This document shows positions 34,106-42,444 of a DNA stretch of 64,000 nt, piece by piece. Every line of letters starts with the position of its first letter. Within the stretch, counting starts at the first letter, position 1. A model generated the notes under the pieces. The model saw only the letters and a program-made list of their open reading frames with translations. It did no database searches and was not told where the DNA came from. Source of the DNA: CAVXNB01 sp963763085 (GTDB taxonomy: Bacteria > Actinomycetota > Acidimicrobiia > Acidimicrobiales > Bog-793); assembly GCA_963763085.1 (NCBI GenBank), contig CAVXNB010000008.1:522603-586602 (forward strand), written 5' to 3'. A program made the position numbers and the translations under genes.

Positions 34106-34354
34106 ATGACCGACAAAATTCGAGACGTGCTCGCCCAGAACGCACGACTTTCTGTCGACATGACGGACGTGAAGGACGTGGACGATCTCTACGGGCTCGG
34201 CATGACGTCGCACGCGAGCGTCTCGGTCATGCTGGGGCTCGAAGAGGCGTTCGGGGTCGAGTTCCCCGAGTACATGCTCCGCCGTGCCACCTTCACCTCG
34301 ATCGGCTCGATCCGGCGATCGCTCGACGAGCTTCTGGCCGCGCAGGGCCCCTGA
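34106..34354 (+). CDS. Acyl carrier protein 1
   Basis: An 82-residue acidic four-helix carrier protein. The phosphopantetheine site is YGLGMTSHASVSVML, with the Ser near residue 35. The motif is GMTSHAS rather than the usual GxDSLxx, as in specialised carrier proteins of aminoacyl or alkyl pathways rather than FabF-type fatty acid synthesis. The C-terminal part (EEAFGVEFPEYML) is typical. It is first in a plus-strand set followed by a phosphopantetheinyl transferase (36 nt), a second ACP, a ligase and an aminotransferase. Confidence 0.9.
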   Translation: MTDKIRDVLAQNARLSVDMTDVKDVDDLYGLGMTSHASVSVMLGLEEAFGVEFPEYMLRRATFTSIGSIRRSLDELLAAQGP

Positions 34355-34389
34355 CGCGCCGCCTCCCGAGCGCAAGGCGCCCTCGACCC

Positions 34390-35067
34390 GTGCCGTCGCT
34401 GGAGCTCTGGAGCGTCGACAGCGCCGGCTGCCCGCCGGCGCAGCTCGCGGTGCTGGACGGCGAGGAGCAGGAGCGTCACGCCGTGGCCGCCGGCCGTGGC
34501 CGGCCCGGCTATGGCGCAGGACGCGCCGCGCTCCGCATCCTCCTCGGCGCGCGGCTGGAGATCGCACCCGAGCGCATCGTTTTCGCCCGCCACTGCGCGT
34601 CCTGTGAGCGCGACGGGCACGGCAGGCCGGCGGTTGCGGGCCTGCGGCCTCGCGAGCTCGACTTCAGCGTCGCCACGGCCGGAACGGTGACGGTCATCGC
34701 TCTGGTACGCCAGGGCACTGTCGGCGTCGACGTCGAACGAGTTCCGGCCGACGGGACGGCGTTCTGGCCCCGTCCTTCCTTCAACGCCCGCGAGCGCCAG
34801 GCGTTGGAGCGGCTGGCGGAGTCCGAGCGTCCGGAGGCGATTGCGCGATCCTGGGTCCGCAAGGAGGCCGTGGCGAAATTCCTCGGACGCGGCCTCGCCC
34901 TGCCGCTGCAAAGCGTGGAGGTCGCCGGCGTCCCACAGCACTGGCGCCTGCCTGATCCCCTGTTACGCGTGGCCGATCTCGAGCTCGGCCCGCCCTTCGT
35001 CGCTGCCGTTGCCCACGACGGCAAAGCCGCGATGCCGGTCGTGCAGGAGTGGGCCTGGGACCGATGA
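34390..35067 (+). CDS. 4'-phosphopantetheinyl transferase, Sfp-like
   Basis: A 225-residue Sfp-type enzyme that would load phosphopantetheine from CoA onto the flanking carrier proteins. The metal-binding motif is VGVDVERV near residue 113, and the WVRKEAVAKFLGRGL motif (W-x-x-KEA) lies near residue 155. The frame is open far upstream (33910) but reads through ACP 1, so the GTG at 34390 is preferred. Its place between two ACP genes strongly suggests it is dedicated to them. Confidence 0.9.
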   Translation: MPSLELWSVDSAGCPPAQLAVLDGEEQERHAVAAGRGRPGYGAGRAALRILLGARLEIAPERIVFARHCASCERDGHGRPAVAGLRPRELDFSVATAGTVTVIALVRQGTVGVDVERVPADGTAFWPRPSFNARERQALERLAESERPEAIARSWVRKEAVAKFLGRGLALPLQSVEVAGVPQHWRLPDPLLRVADLELGPPFVAAVAHDGKAAMPVVQEWAWDR

Positions 35068-35157
35068 TGCGCGAAGGGGACCAGATCCTCTGGTACTTTC
35101 GCCTGCAAAGTCCGGCGGGAGACCGCGGCTCGTAGCGGTCGCCTTTGGAGGAGCGAA

Positions 35158-35409
35158 GTGGTGGTCGACGAGAGGGAGATGCTCGAGGTGTTGGCGGAGG
35201 CGACCGGGCTCGAGGCCCGCGAGCTCGAGGCCGAGTGGACCCTGCTCGATCTCGGGCTCACCTCTTTCCGGATCATGCAGGCGCTGATGCAGATCGAGGA
35301 ACGGTTCGAAATCGAATTTTCCGAGGACGAGATCGTGAAGTTCCCAACCGTGCCGGGTAGGGAGCTGTCCCGTTTCGTCGGCGACCGGATCGCCTCCTCG
35401 GACGGCTAG
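35158..35409 (+). CDS. Acyl carrier protein 2
   Basis: An 83-residue carrier protein with the phosphopantetheine serine in LLDLGLTSFRIMQALMQIEE (GLTSF, near residue 36) and the acidic EERFEIEFSEDEIV helix. It differs markedly from ACP 1, so the two probably carry different units or act at different steps. GGAGGAG lies just upstream of the tandem GTG codons at 35158 and 35161. The ligase gene begins 7 nt after the stop, so ACP 2 is the likely partner of that ligase. Confidence 0.9.
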   Translation: MVVDEREMLEVLAEATGLEARELEAEWTLLDLGLTSFRIMQALMQIEERFEIEFSEDEIVKFPTVPGRELSRFVGDRIASSDG

Positions 35410-35415
35410 TCCACC

Positions 35416-36987
35416 GTGCGAGCGAACGAGCTCGATGTACTGGGCTTGATCCGTCGCCACGTCGAGACCAGACCGGATCACCCGGCCGCCAAGGACCTGA
35501 GCCGCAGCCTCACCTACGCCGAGCTCGACGCGGAGGTGCGAGCCGTCGCCGGTCGCCTCGCCGCCTCCGGCGTCCGCGAGGGCGATCGCGTGGCGCTGGC
35601 GCTGGCAAACTCGGTGGACTTCTTCGTCGCCTCGTTGGCCTGTGGCTGGCTGGGGGCGATCTTCGTGCCGCTGGCGGGCGGGGATCCCCCCTCCAGACTC
35701 GAAGTGATCCTCGCCAGCTGCGAGCCGACCGTGGTGCTCGTTCCGGGCGTCCCGGAGGGTGAATCCACCGAGGGTCCACCCGTTCCGGCCTTCGGGGGCT
35801 ATCCCGAGCTCGCCATGACCGAGGCGAGGACCGCCGGCGCCGAGCCCCCTCCGCCGGTACCAGTGGCGGATCGCGCCGCGTACTGCATCTACACCTCGGG
35901 AACGACCGGGACCCCGAAAGGCGTCCTCACAGGGCAGGGCGCCTTCGCCGGCGCGGTGACCGTCCTCGCCGAGGCCATGGGCCTGCACGCCGGCACCCGG
36001 GGGCTGTGCGTGTCGCCGTTCCACTTCGTCGGCTCGTTCGGCACGCTCTTCCCGGTCCCTGCAGTGGGTGGTTCCCTCGTGATACCGCCGAGGGAGTCTC
36101 TTGCGCTGCCGAGGATGTTCTTCCGGATCCTCGAGCGGGAGCAGATCTCGCACACGAGCTTCTCGCCGACGTACCTGCGGCTGCTGCTCGGAAGCCCCGA
36201 GATCGGCCGCCTCGCCACGTCCTCGCTCGTCACGATGAACCTCGGCGGCGAGGCGCTCACGATGGCGGACCTGCGGGCGCTGTGGGCGGCGGCGCCGGAG
36301 CTTCGGGTCTTCAACCGCTACGGTCAGACCGAGACGACGATCGCTGTCACCACCTACCGGCTGGACCGCGAGACCATGGCGGACGCGACCCGCGTACCGA
36401 TCGGGACCCCGAACCCGGGCGTCGAGTTCTTCCTCGCCGGCGAGGACGGCAAGCTCGTCGAAGCCCCGGGAGAGGTCGGCGAGCTCTACATCGGCGGCCG
36501 CCAGCTCATGACCCGGTACTGGCGCGACCCGGAGCTCACCTCGGCGGCGCTGCGCACCGACGTCGTCCCGGGCACGACGCTCTACCGCACGGGCGATCTC
36601 GCGTATGAAGACGACCGGGGCGTCTACTTCTGCGTCGGTCGCGCCGACAAGATGGTCAAGCGCTCCGGCATCCGGATCTCGCTCGCCGAGATGGCGGCGG
36701 CACTGGTCAACGTCGAGCCGGTATCGGCGGCGGTCTGTATTCCCTACGACGAGCAAGGGCGGCTCGGCATCGTCGCGTTCGTGACGACCTCGGCCACCAC
36801 GAGCGGCCAGATGCTGCGGCGGGCGCTGGCATCGCTGCTGCCGCCCACGATGCTTCCTGATCGCGTCGAGATCGTCGATCAGATGCCCATGACCCCGGGG
36901 AGCAAGGTCGACGAGCGGAAGCTGCTCGAGGCGGCGGGCCTCCGGCCCCCCGGCACGGCGGACGAGGCACAGAGGAGGTCGTCATGA
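35416..36987 (+). CDS. Stand-alone adenylation enzyme (AMP-dependent acyl/aminoacyl-ACP ligase)
   Basis: A 523-residue ANL-superfamily enzyme resembling NRPS adenylation domains and acyl-ACP ligases. Core motifs: YTSGTTGTPKGVL (A3, near residue 157), NRYGQTETT (A5, near 302), LYRTGDLAYEDD (A7), GRADKMVKRSGIRISLAEM (A8) and the catalytic Lys in MTPGSKVDERKL (A10). Directly behind ACP 2 with 7 nt spacing and overlapping the aminotransferase start by 4 nt, it most likely loads a carboxylic or amino acid onto that carrier. GTG start at 35416. The substrate pocket cannot be decoded by eye. Confidence 0.9.
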   Translation: MRANELDVLGLIRRHVETRPDHPAAKDLSRSLTYAELDAEVRAVAGRLAASGVREGDRVALALANSVDFFVASLACGWLGAIFVPLAGGDPPSRLEVILASCEPTVVLVPGVPEGESTEGPPVPAFGGYPELAMTEARTAGAEPPPPVPVADRAAYCIYTSGTTGTPKGVLTGQGAFAGAVTVLAEAMGLHAGTRGLCVSPFHFVGSFGTLFPVPAVGGSLVIPPRESLALPRMFFRILEREQISHTSFSPTYLRLLLGSPEIGRLATSSLVTMNLGGEALTMADLRALWAAAPELRVFNRYGQTETTIAVTTYRLDRETMADATRVPIGTPNPGVEFFLAGEDGKLVEAPGEVGELYIGGRQLMTRYWRDPELTSAALRTDVVPGTTLYRTGDLAYEDDRGVYFCVGRADKMVKRSGIRISLAEMAAALVNVEPVSAAVCIPYDEQGRLGIVAFVTTSATTSGQMLRRALASLLPPTMLPDRVEIVDQMPMTPGSKVDERKLLEAAGLRPPGTADEAQRRSS

Positions 36988-38084
36988 CAAAGCTCAGGTG
37001 GCGCGACGAAGAGGCCGACGCCGCCCCGCAGCGCCGCAACTTCAGACCGGGCGACGGCATCAGGCTGCACGCCAACGAGCACCCCTACCCGCCGCCGCCG
37101 GAGGTGCTGGAGGCGATCGCCGCGGGAGCGCTCGAGGTGAACCGCTACCCGTTCGGCAACGAGGGTCCGCTCACCGAGGCGGTCGCCGAGCGCACTCGCG
37201 TCCCGGCCGATCAGGTGCTGCTCGGCGCCGGCTCGAACGAGCTGCTGTACAAGACGATTGCCGGGCTCGGCGGCCCGGGCACCGATAGCGTGTTCCCGCA
37301 CCCTTCGTACCCGACGTTCGCCGCCGCGCCGGCGACGAGCTCCGCGCGGCCGGTGCCGGTGTCCCTGCTCGCCGACGGCACCAATGACGCCGAAGGTCTG
37401 CTCGCGGCCGTCACCGACCGTACGACGACGCTCGTGGTGTGCGACCCGAACAATCCCACCGGCGGTGCCCTGCCCCCGGGGGCCTTGGCGTCGCTCGCCG
37501 ACCGGCTTGCAGATCACGTGCTGCTCATCGTCGACGAGGCCTACTTCGAGTACACCGACGAGTTCGCCCGCGGCGGGCGGGGCGCGCTGGAGCTGTTCGG
37601 GAGCGGACGGCCGGTGCTGGTCACTCGGAGCTTCTCCAAGTTCTTCGGCCTGGCGGGCCTGCGACTCGGCTACGGCGTCGCCTCGAGCGCTGATTTGGCG
37701 GCCGAGATGCGGGGGCACATCGGGCCCTCGGGGGTGAGCGGCATGGCGCTGACGGCGGGGGAGGCCGCGTTGGGGGCCGAGCCGCTGTTTCTCGAAAGGC
37801 TGGACGAGCAGAAGAAGGAGCGCCGGCAGATGTGGGAGGAGCTGGCGGAGCTCGGCCTGAACCCGCTCCCGACGGAGACCAACTTCGTCTGCTGCGACGA
37901 GCCCGACCAGGGCACGGCAGCCTGGCTGAAGGAACGAGGGGTCAGCGTCCGCGGCGGCGCCTCGATCTCGAGTCCCGGGCACATTCGGATAACCGTCGGC
38001 CTGCCGGAGGACAACGCCCTCGTGCTCTCGCTGTTGAGGGAACACGTGGCCGGCCGCGGCGCGACCGGTGCCGCCGCGGACTGA
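36984..38084 (+). CDS. HisC-like PLP-dependent aminotransferase
   Basis: A 366-residue class I/II aminotransferase with the layout of histidinol-phosphate aminotransferase: RLHANEHPYPPP at the N-terminus, LLGAGSNELL, CDPNNPTGG near residue 153, DEAYFEY near 181 and the PLP lysine in TRSFSKFFGLAGLRLGY near 215. No other his genes are near, and it is translationally coupled (ATGA) to the adenylating ligase. I therefore expect it to make or consume an amino acid for the carrier-protein pathway rather than to serve histidine synthesis. An alternative is a phenylalanine- or tyrosine-type aminotransferase. Confidence 0.9.
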   Translation: MTKLRWRDEEADAAPQRRNFRPGDGIRLHANEHPYPPPPEVLEAIAAGALEVNRYPFGNEGPLTEAVAERTRVPADQVLLGAGSNELLYKTIAGLGGPGTDSVFPHPSYPTFAAAPATSSARPVPVSLLADGTNDAEGLLAAVTDRTTTLVVCDPNNPTGGALPPGALASLADRLADHVLLIVDEAYFEYTDEFARGGRGALELFGSGRPVLVTRSFSKFFGLAGLRLGYGVASSADLAAEMRGHIGPSGVSGMALTAGEAALGAEPLFLERLDEQKKERRQMWEELAELGLNPLPTETNFVCCDEPDQGTAAWLKERGVSVRGGASISSPGHIRITVGLPEDNALVLSLLREHVAGRGATGAAAD

Positions 38085-38627
38085 TCAGGGTCGGGCGCGG
38101 GCCTGCAGGGCCCCTCTGGCGAGCACGGCGACCAGTACGGCTGCGACCGTCCCGGCTGCCAGCGCCGCCGGCCCGCCGCCGGCGACGAATCCGCGGATCG
38201 AGGCGGCCGCGTACGAGGCTGCTGCGGCGACGGCGGCCACCCCGATCACCCAGGCGGGGTCCCAGTGCCGGGCGCCCCGGCGGCGCTCCATCCCGCGCGC
38301 TTGATCGAGCGACCGGTCTGCTACTTCGGCGACGCAGAACATGATGGCGCCCGAGAGGGCGAGAGCAGCCGCACGTGTCCCGGCAGCCTCGTGCAGCGTC
38401 CCGGCGACGACGGCGGCGCCGACTAGGACCAGACCCGTCGAGATGGTGCGGCTGCGGCCTCCCGCCAGCGCGGCGGCCAGCGTGACGACGCCGGCAATTC
38501 CGGCGAAAGTGGCGACAGGGGCCAGAGTCGCGCTCGACTGCGCCACCGCCCATGCCACGAGCGCGGACGCCGCGGCGATCGACAAGACGACCCCGACGCT
38601 GCGGGACCTTCGCCCGGGATGTCTCAT
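38085..38627 (-). CDS. Hypothetical membrane protein of the DUF58/MoxR operon
   Basis: A 180-residue hydrophobic protein with about five or six membrane segments (VVLSIAAASALVAWAVA, VATFAGIAGVVTLAAALAG, ISTGLVLVGAAVVAGTL and later Ala/Val-rich stretches). It has no recognised domain. The ATG at 38627 overlaps the DUF58 stop by 4 nt, making it the last gene of a five-gene, fully coupled minus-strand operon. It is 1 nt from the convergent aminotransferase stop. Confidence 0.75.
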   Translation of the reverse strand: MRHPGRRSRSVGVVLSIAAASALVAWAVAQSSATLAPVATFAGIAGVVTLAAALAGGRSRTISTGLVLVGAAVVAGTLHEAAGTRAAALALSGAIMFCVAEVADRSLDQARGMERRRGARHWDPAWVIGVAAVAAAASYAAASIRGFVAGGGPAALAAGTVAAVLVAVLARGALQARARP

Positions 38628-39877
38628 CTCATGGCCCGGCCCCTCGCCCGGCGCCGCCAGACGGCGAGCGCCGCCAACGGCACCTCGAGCGACTCTCCGT
38701 CCTGCCAGCCGACGACCGGTACTCCGCGCCGGCCGAAATTCTCCCTCATCTCGGCGCGCTCGAGGCCGATGAGCCGGGCGGCGAGTTCGCCCGTCGGCGA
38801 AAGCGGCTTCACCGGCGGCGGCCCGACCACCTCGACGACGGCGAGGTCGACGCCTCTCGCCCGGATCGTCGCGAGCGCCTCCAGCATCCGCGGGTCCTCG
38901 AGCGGGCTGATCGCCACGACCAGCCCGGTCCGCGGGAGCGAGCGCGAGGGAATCGTCTCGGCGCTCTTCCAGGCATAGGAGTGGTGCCACTCCGTCGTCG
39001 TGAGCGCGGCCACGATCCGTTCCAGCTGGGCTCGCCCCATCGCCGGGTCGACCCAGTGCAAGACGCCGCCGAAGGCCACGAGCCCGACCCGGTCGTGGTG
39101 CGCGAGATAGGCGGACGCCAACCCCGACGCCGCCCGGACCTGCCGTGGCAGCACGACGGGCGAGAACGTGTCGACGAGAAGGATCAGGTCCGTGCTTCGC
39201 TCAGGGTGCCGAAGGTTGACGTACGGCTCGCCCCGGCGCGCCGTGACCCGCCAGTTGAGGCGGCCCGGCATGCCCGCGGCGTACGGCCGCACCTCGGCGA
39301 ACTCGATGCCGTCGCCCGGCCTGCGCCCCAGCCGGTCGCCGGCGGTGGCGCGGATCTCGCTCGCCCGCACGAGGGTCCGCAATTTCTCCGACACCGGCCG
39401 CACCTCGAGCTCGATCGTGCCGCCGCCGACCCCCGTTCGCTTGAGCAGGCCGAAGAGACCCGGGACGCCCAGGCGGGCGGGGCCGATCACGAAGCGTCCG
39501 TGGCGGACGGCGGTGAACGGCACCTCGATCAGCACGGGGGAGCCCGGATCGAGGCGGAGCGACCAGGCGGTCGGCGCCTCGGTTGCGAGCGGAGCAGGAA
39601 GCGCGAGCACGACGTCGCAGCGGAGCAACCGGCTCGGGGCGCGCAGCTCGAGCGCGATCGTCGCCTGGCCCCCTTCGACCAGTCGCAGGACGTCGAGGGC
39701 GAGGTGCGTCTCCGGCAGGGGCCCGACCGGCGTCAGCAGGCCGAGGACGAGCGCGAGGCCGAAGGGGGCCGCCAGCGCGACGATGGCCCCGTCCCCGAAG
39801 ACCACGGCCGCGAGCAGGCCGATGCCGGTCAGCGCCGCGTAGGCGACGACCTTCGGCGTCGCGGCCGGCACATTCAT
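38624..39877 (-). CDS. DUF58 domain-containing protein
   Basis: A 417-residue protein with two N-terminal transmembrane segments (first ~50 residues), a beta-rich linker, then DUF58 with the signature GDGIEFAEVRPYAAG...LNWRVTARR near residues 195-220, followed by a vWA-like part (LILLVDTFSPVV). The usual acidic residue in GDDxRxIDW is not conserved here (GMPGRLNW). DUF58 proteins work with MoxR ATPases, probably as chaperone or assembly modules at the membrane. ATGA overlap with the MoxR gene. Confidence 0.9.
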   Translation of the reverse strand: MNVPAATPKVVAYAALTGIGLLAAVVFGDGAIVALAAPFGLALVLGLLTPVGPLPETHLALDVLRLVEGGQATIALELRAPSRLLRCDVVLALPAPLATEAPTAWSLRLDPGSPVLIEVPFTAVRHGRFVIGPARLGVPGLFGLLKRTGVGGGTIELEVRPVSEKLRTLVRASEIRATAGDRLGRRPGDGIEFAEVRPYAAGMPGRLNWRVTARRGEPYVNLRHPERSTDLILLVDTFSPVVLPRQVRAASGLASAYLAHHDRVGLVAFGGVLHWVDPAMGRAQLERIVAALTTTEWHHSYAWKSAETIPSRSLPRTGLVVAISPLEDPRMLEALATIRARGVDLAVVEVVGPPPVKPLSPTGELAARLIGLERAEMRENFGRRGVPVVGWQDGESLEVPLAALAVWRRRARGRAMR

Positions 39878-40863
39878 GGATCGGGCGCGACGGGCACCGG
39901 TATCGAGTCGAGGCACTGGACGACGAGGTCCTCGGGCCGGCTGCCGCGGAGCCACAGGTCGGGCCGAAGGGTGAGCCGGTGTGCCAGGCAGGCGACGGCG
40001 AGCGCCTTGATGTCGTCGGGGAGGATGAATTCCCGCCCGCCGAGGGCCGCCCGGGCGCGGGCGCACAGCAGCAACGCCAGGGCGCCGCGCGGGCTGGCGC
40101 CCACTTCGACGCCGGCGAGCGACCTGGTGGCCCGGACCACGTCGACGAGGTAACGCCCGACCGGCTCGCTGATCTCCACGCGCTCGACCGCCTCGCGCAT
40201 GGCGAGCACCGTGCGGGCGTCGGAGATCTGGACGAGGTCGACCTCCTCGCGGCCGCGCGCGGCCCGGCGACGGAGCAGATCCCACTCGGCGTCGCGATCG
40301 GGGTAGCCGACTGGCACGCGGACGAGAAACCGGTCGAGCTGCGCCTCCGGCAACGGGTAGGTGCCCTCGTACTCGATCGGGTTCTGCGTCGCCACGACCG
40401 CGAACGGGGAAGGGAGCGCGTGCGTGATCCCGTCGACGGTGACCTGCCGCTCCTGCATCGCCTCCAGCAGGGCCGCCTGGGTCTTGGGCGGGGCGCGGTT
40501 GATCTCGTCTCCGAGCACGAGGTTCGCAAACACGGGTCCTGGCCGGAACGTCAGGTCTCCACGTCGTTGATCGAAGACCCCCGAACCTGTCACGTCGGCC
40601 GGCATGAGGTCGGGCGTGAATTGGATGCGGGAGGTCTCGAGGCCGAGGGCGCGAGCGAGCGAGCGGACGATGAGGGTCTTGGCGAGTCCCGGCACGTCCT
40701 CGAGAAGCACGTGGCCGCCGGCCAGCACTCCGATCAGGACGAGCATGATCGCCTCGCGCTTGCCGACGACGGCACGCTCGACCTCGGCGACGACGTCGCC
40801 GGCGATGCGTGCGACGTCGTCGGTGGTGAGAGGCGCCTCGCCCGCCTCCTGCCGCACGGTCAC
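39874..40863 (-). CDS. MoxR family AAA+ ATPase
   Basis: A 329-residue MoxR ATPase: Walker A region VLLEDVPGLAKTLIVRSLA (GLAKT in place of the common GLGKT) near residue 50, Walker B LGDEINRAPPKTQAALLEAM near 113, sensor 1 VATQNPIEYEGTYPLPEAQ near 149, and the C-terminal lid with SPRGALALL. It partners DUF58 and vWA proteins in protein maturation or complex assembly. The GTG at 40863 overlaps the preceding stop by 4 nt; the longer frame upstream is not family-like. Confidence 0.92.
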   Translation of the reverse strand: MTVRQEAGEAPLTTDDVARIAGDVVAEVERAVVGKREAIMLVLIGVLAGGHVLLEDVPGLAKTLIVRSLARALGLETSRIQFTPDLMPADVTGSGVFDQRRGDLTFRPGPVFANLVLGDEINRAPPKTQAALLEAMQERQVTVDGITHALPSPFAVVATQNPIEYEGTYPLPEAQLDRFLVRVPVGYPDRDAEWDLLRRRAARGREEVDLVQISDARTVLAMREAVERVEISEPVGRYLVDVVRATRSLAGVEVGASPRGALALLLCARARAALGGREFILPDDIKALAVACLAHRLTLRPDLWLRGSRPEDLVVQCLDSIPVPVAPDP

Positions 40864-41384
40864 CGGCTGCCTTCGAGGGTCTCGAGCCTGTCGACGAGCC
40901 GCCGCACCCGGGCCACGGGGACGCCGGGCTCGAACCGGTCGGCCGGCGGCTCGCATGTGGGGTCGACGAGGTCGAACGCGTCCGTGCCGAGCAGCTCTGT
41001 CGCACGCTCCCGGTCGGACAGAGCCACACCGTGCCGGGCGAGGCAGGCGTTCGCGACGGTCATCAGCCTCGGGCGAACCTGGGTGTGGAAATCCCCGGCG
41101 GCCGAAGCCCCGAAACGAAGCGAGCGCTCGAGCGCGACGAGCGCGTCGGTGCCGGCGTCGGTCGGCTCCTCGGGACGGGAGGACCGGGGACGGAAGGGAA
41201 TATCGGCCTCGACGGTCGACGAGAGTGCGGTCAAGCCCGCTCCGAGGCCGAGGCACCCGAAGATGCCCGCCGCCGCGCGCTCGTAGACGCCCGGGTCGGG
41301 GGCGCCCACCCCGAGGGCGATCCCGAGACCGATCGCGACGAAGGCCGCCAGCGTGGCGAACATGGCCCAGAGCGCCCTCGTCAC
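40860..41384 (-). CDS. Hypothetical protein with N-terminal membrane segments, MoxR operon
   Basis: A 174-residue protein with two N-terminal hydrophobic helices (MFATLAAFVAIGLGIALGVG and GIFGCLGLGAGLTAL), then a soluble 110-residue helical domain. It has no known motif. Genes of this type often sit between DUF4129 and MoxR in actinobacteria. GTGA overlaps with both neighbours indicate strict translational coupling. Confidence 0.75.
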   Translation of the reverse strand: MTRALWAMFATLAAFVAIGLGIALGVGAPDPGVYERAAAGIFGCLGLGAGLTALSSTVEADIPFRPRSSRPEEPTDAGTDALVALERSLRFGASAAGDFHTQVRPRLMTVANACLARHGVALSDRERATELLGTDAFDLVDPTCEPPADRFEPGVPVARVRRLVDRLETLEGSR

Positions 41385-42346
41385 CCGACGGCTCCCGCCA
41401 GGAGGTCGTGACGGAGCGAGCCCAGTGCCGCGATCGCGTCGGACCGCATCGACTCGTCGACCGGCCGCTCGCTGTAACGGGCTCGCTCGAACAGCTCCGT
41501 CAGCGATGTCGCGGGCACGGGGCCGGCGCCCGTCATCGCGAGCATCCGGCGCAGGTACTCGGTCGGCGTCTCCGTGTCGAGGCGCTCGGGGCCGTGACGC
41601 GCCGCCGCGTCCAGCATCGAGAGGTAGCAGGCGATCACCGCACGGCGGGGGTCCGGCTCGGCGTCCGGGTCCGCAACTCTCAGCCCGCCGAGGGCAAGCC
41701 CGAGCGCTTCCAGGTCGGTCCGGTCTCCGGCCGGGCCGGCCGGATCGGCGTCCGCGTCCCCGCCCGCCAGGTGCAGCCCCCGCAGCACCCGGCGCCAGCC
41801 CGTCGAGTGGACGATCTTCACCAGCACCACCGCCGCCACGATGCCGATGACGATGCCCGACGTCGTGACGGACGCGACAGTGCTGAAGGGCAGCCCGGTC
41901 GGGGTGGCGTGAGTCCGCGACAGCCCGCCCCCGGCCGCTCCGGAAAACGAGTGCAGGTGACGGTTCCTGGCGGCCAGGGCGAGCAACACCGTCAGGCAGG
42001 TGAGGACGGCGAGGATGACGCCCGCTACGAGGATCGGAGAATGCCGTCTCGGAGCCGAGCCGTCGAGGCTCCTGCGGTGCCTCGTGACGAGCCCCCAGAT
42101 CAGCATTACGAGCGAGGCCACGCCGGCGAGGCCGGCGAGGGTGATCAGCACGCTCAGCACGACCGATGCCGGTCCCCGGCGAAGCTGGGCGACGCCTGCG
42201 CCCTTGTCGGCGGAGCCGCCGACGACGGCGAGAAGGACGAGGAACCCGACGAGAGCGATCCCCACAGCCAGCCTTGTCGACCGGCCCGTCGAGTCATGCG
42301 TCGGGACCCCACTGCCCGCGCCGGGGGACGATTGCACTGTCAACAC
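41381..42346 (-). CDS. DUF4129 domain-containing membrane protein
   Basis: A 321-residue protein with at least four membrane segments (residues ~27-45, 60-85, 103-125 and 160-178). A C-terminal cytoplasmic DUF4129 domain carries the signature PTEYLRRML...LTELFERARYSERPV near residues 255-300. It is first in the DUF4129/MoxR/DUF58 operon. DUF4129 proteins are often linked to transglutaminase-like proteins, but none is present here. It is divergent from the double hydrolase at 42445. Confidence 0.85.
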   Translation of the reverse strand: MLTVQSSPGAGSGVPTHDSTGRSTRLAVGIALVGFLVLLAVVGGSADKGAGVAQLRRGPASVVLSVLITLAGLAGVASLVMLIWGLVTRHRRSLDGSAPRRHSPILVAGVILAVLTCLTVLLALAARNRHLHSFSGAAGGGLSRTHATPTGLPFSTVASVTTSGIVIGIVAAVVLVKIVHSTGWRRVLRGLHLAGGDADADPAGPAGDRTDLEALGLALGGLRVADPDAEPDPRRAVIACYLSMLDAAARHGPERLDTETPTEYLRRMLAMTGAGPVPATSLTELFERARYSERPVDESMRSDAIAALGSLRHDLLAGAVG

Positions 42347-42444
42347 TCTACGAGCCGTCCTGGCTGTGGCCAGTCTGCCCCGGCCGGAGGGCCGGTCCGT
42401 ATTCCCTGTCCGGCACCGGGGTGATCGGTATCATCGGGCGCAAG

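Noticed and set aside
34963..36756. 597-codon minus-strand open frame
   Set aside because: Antisense to ACP 2 and the adenylation enzyme; no hydrophobic core pattern or known motif.
38552..40153. 533-codon plus-strand open frame
   Set aside because: Antisense to DUF58 and MoxR genes that overlap each other properly; product is charged low-complexity.
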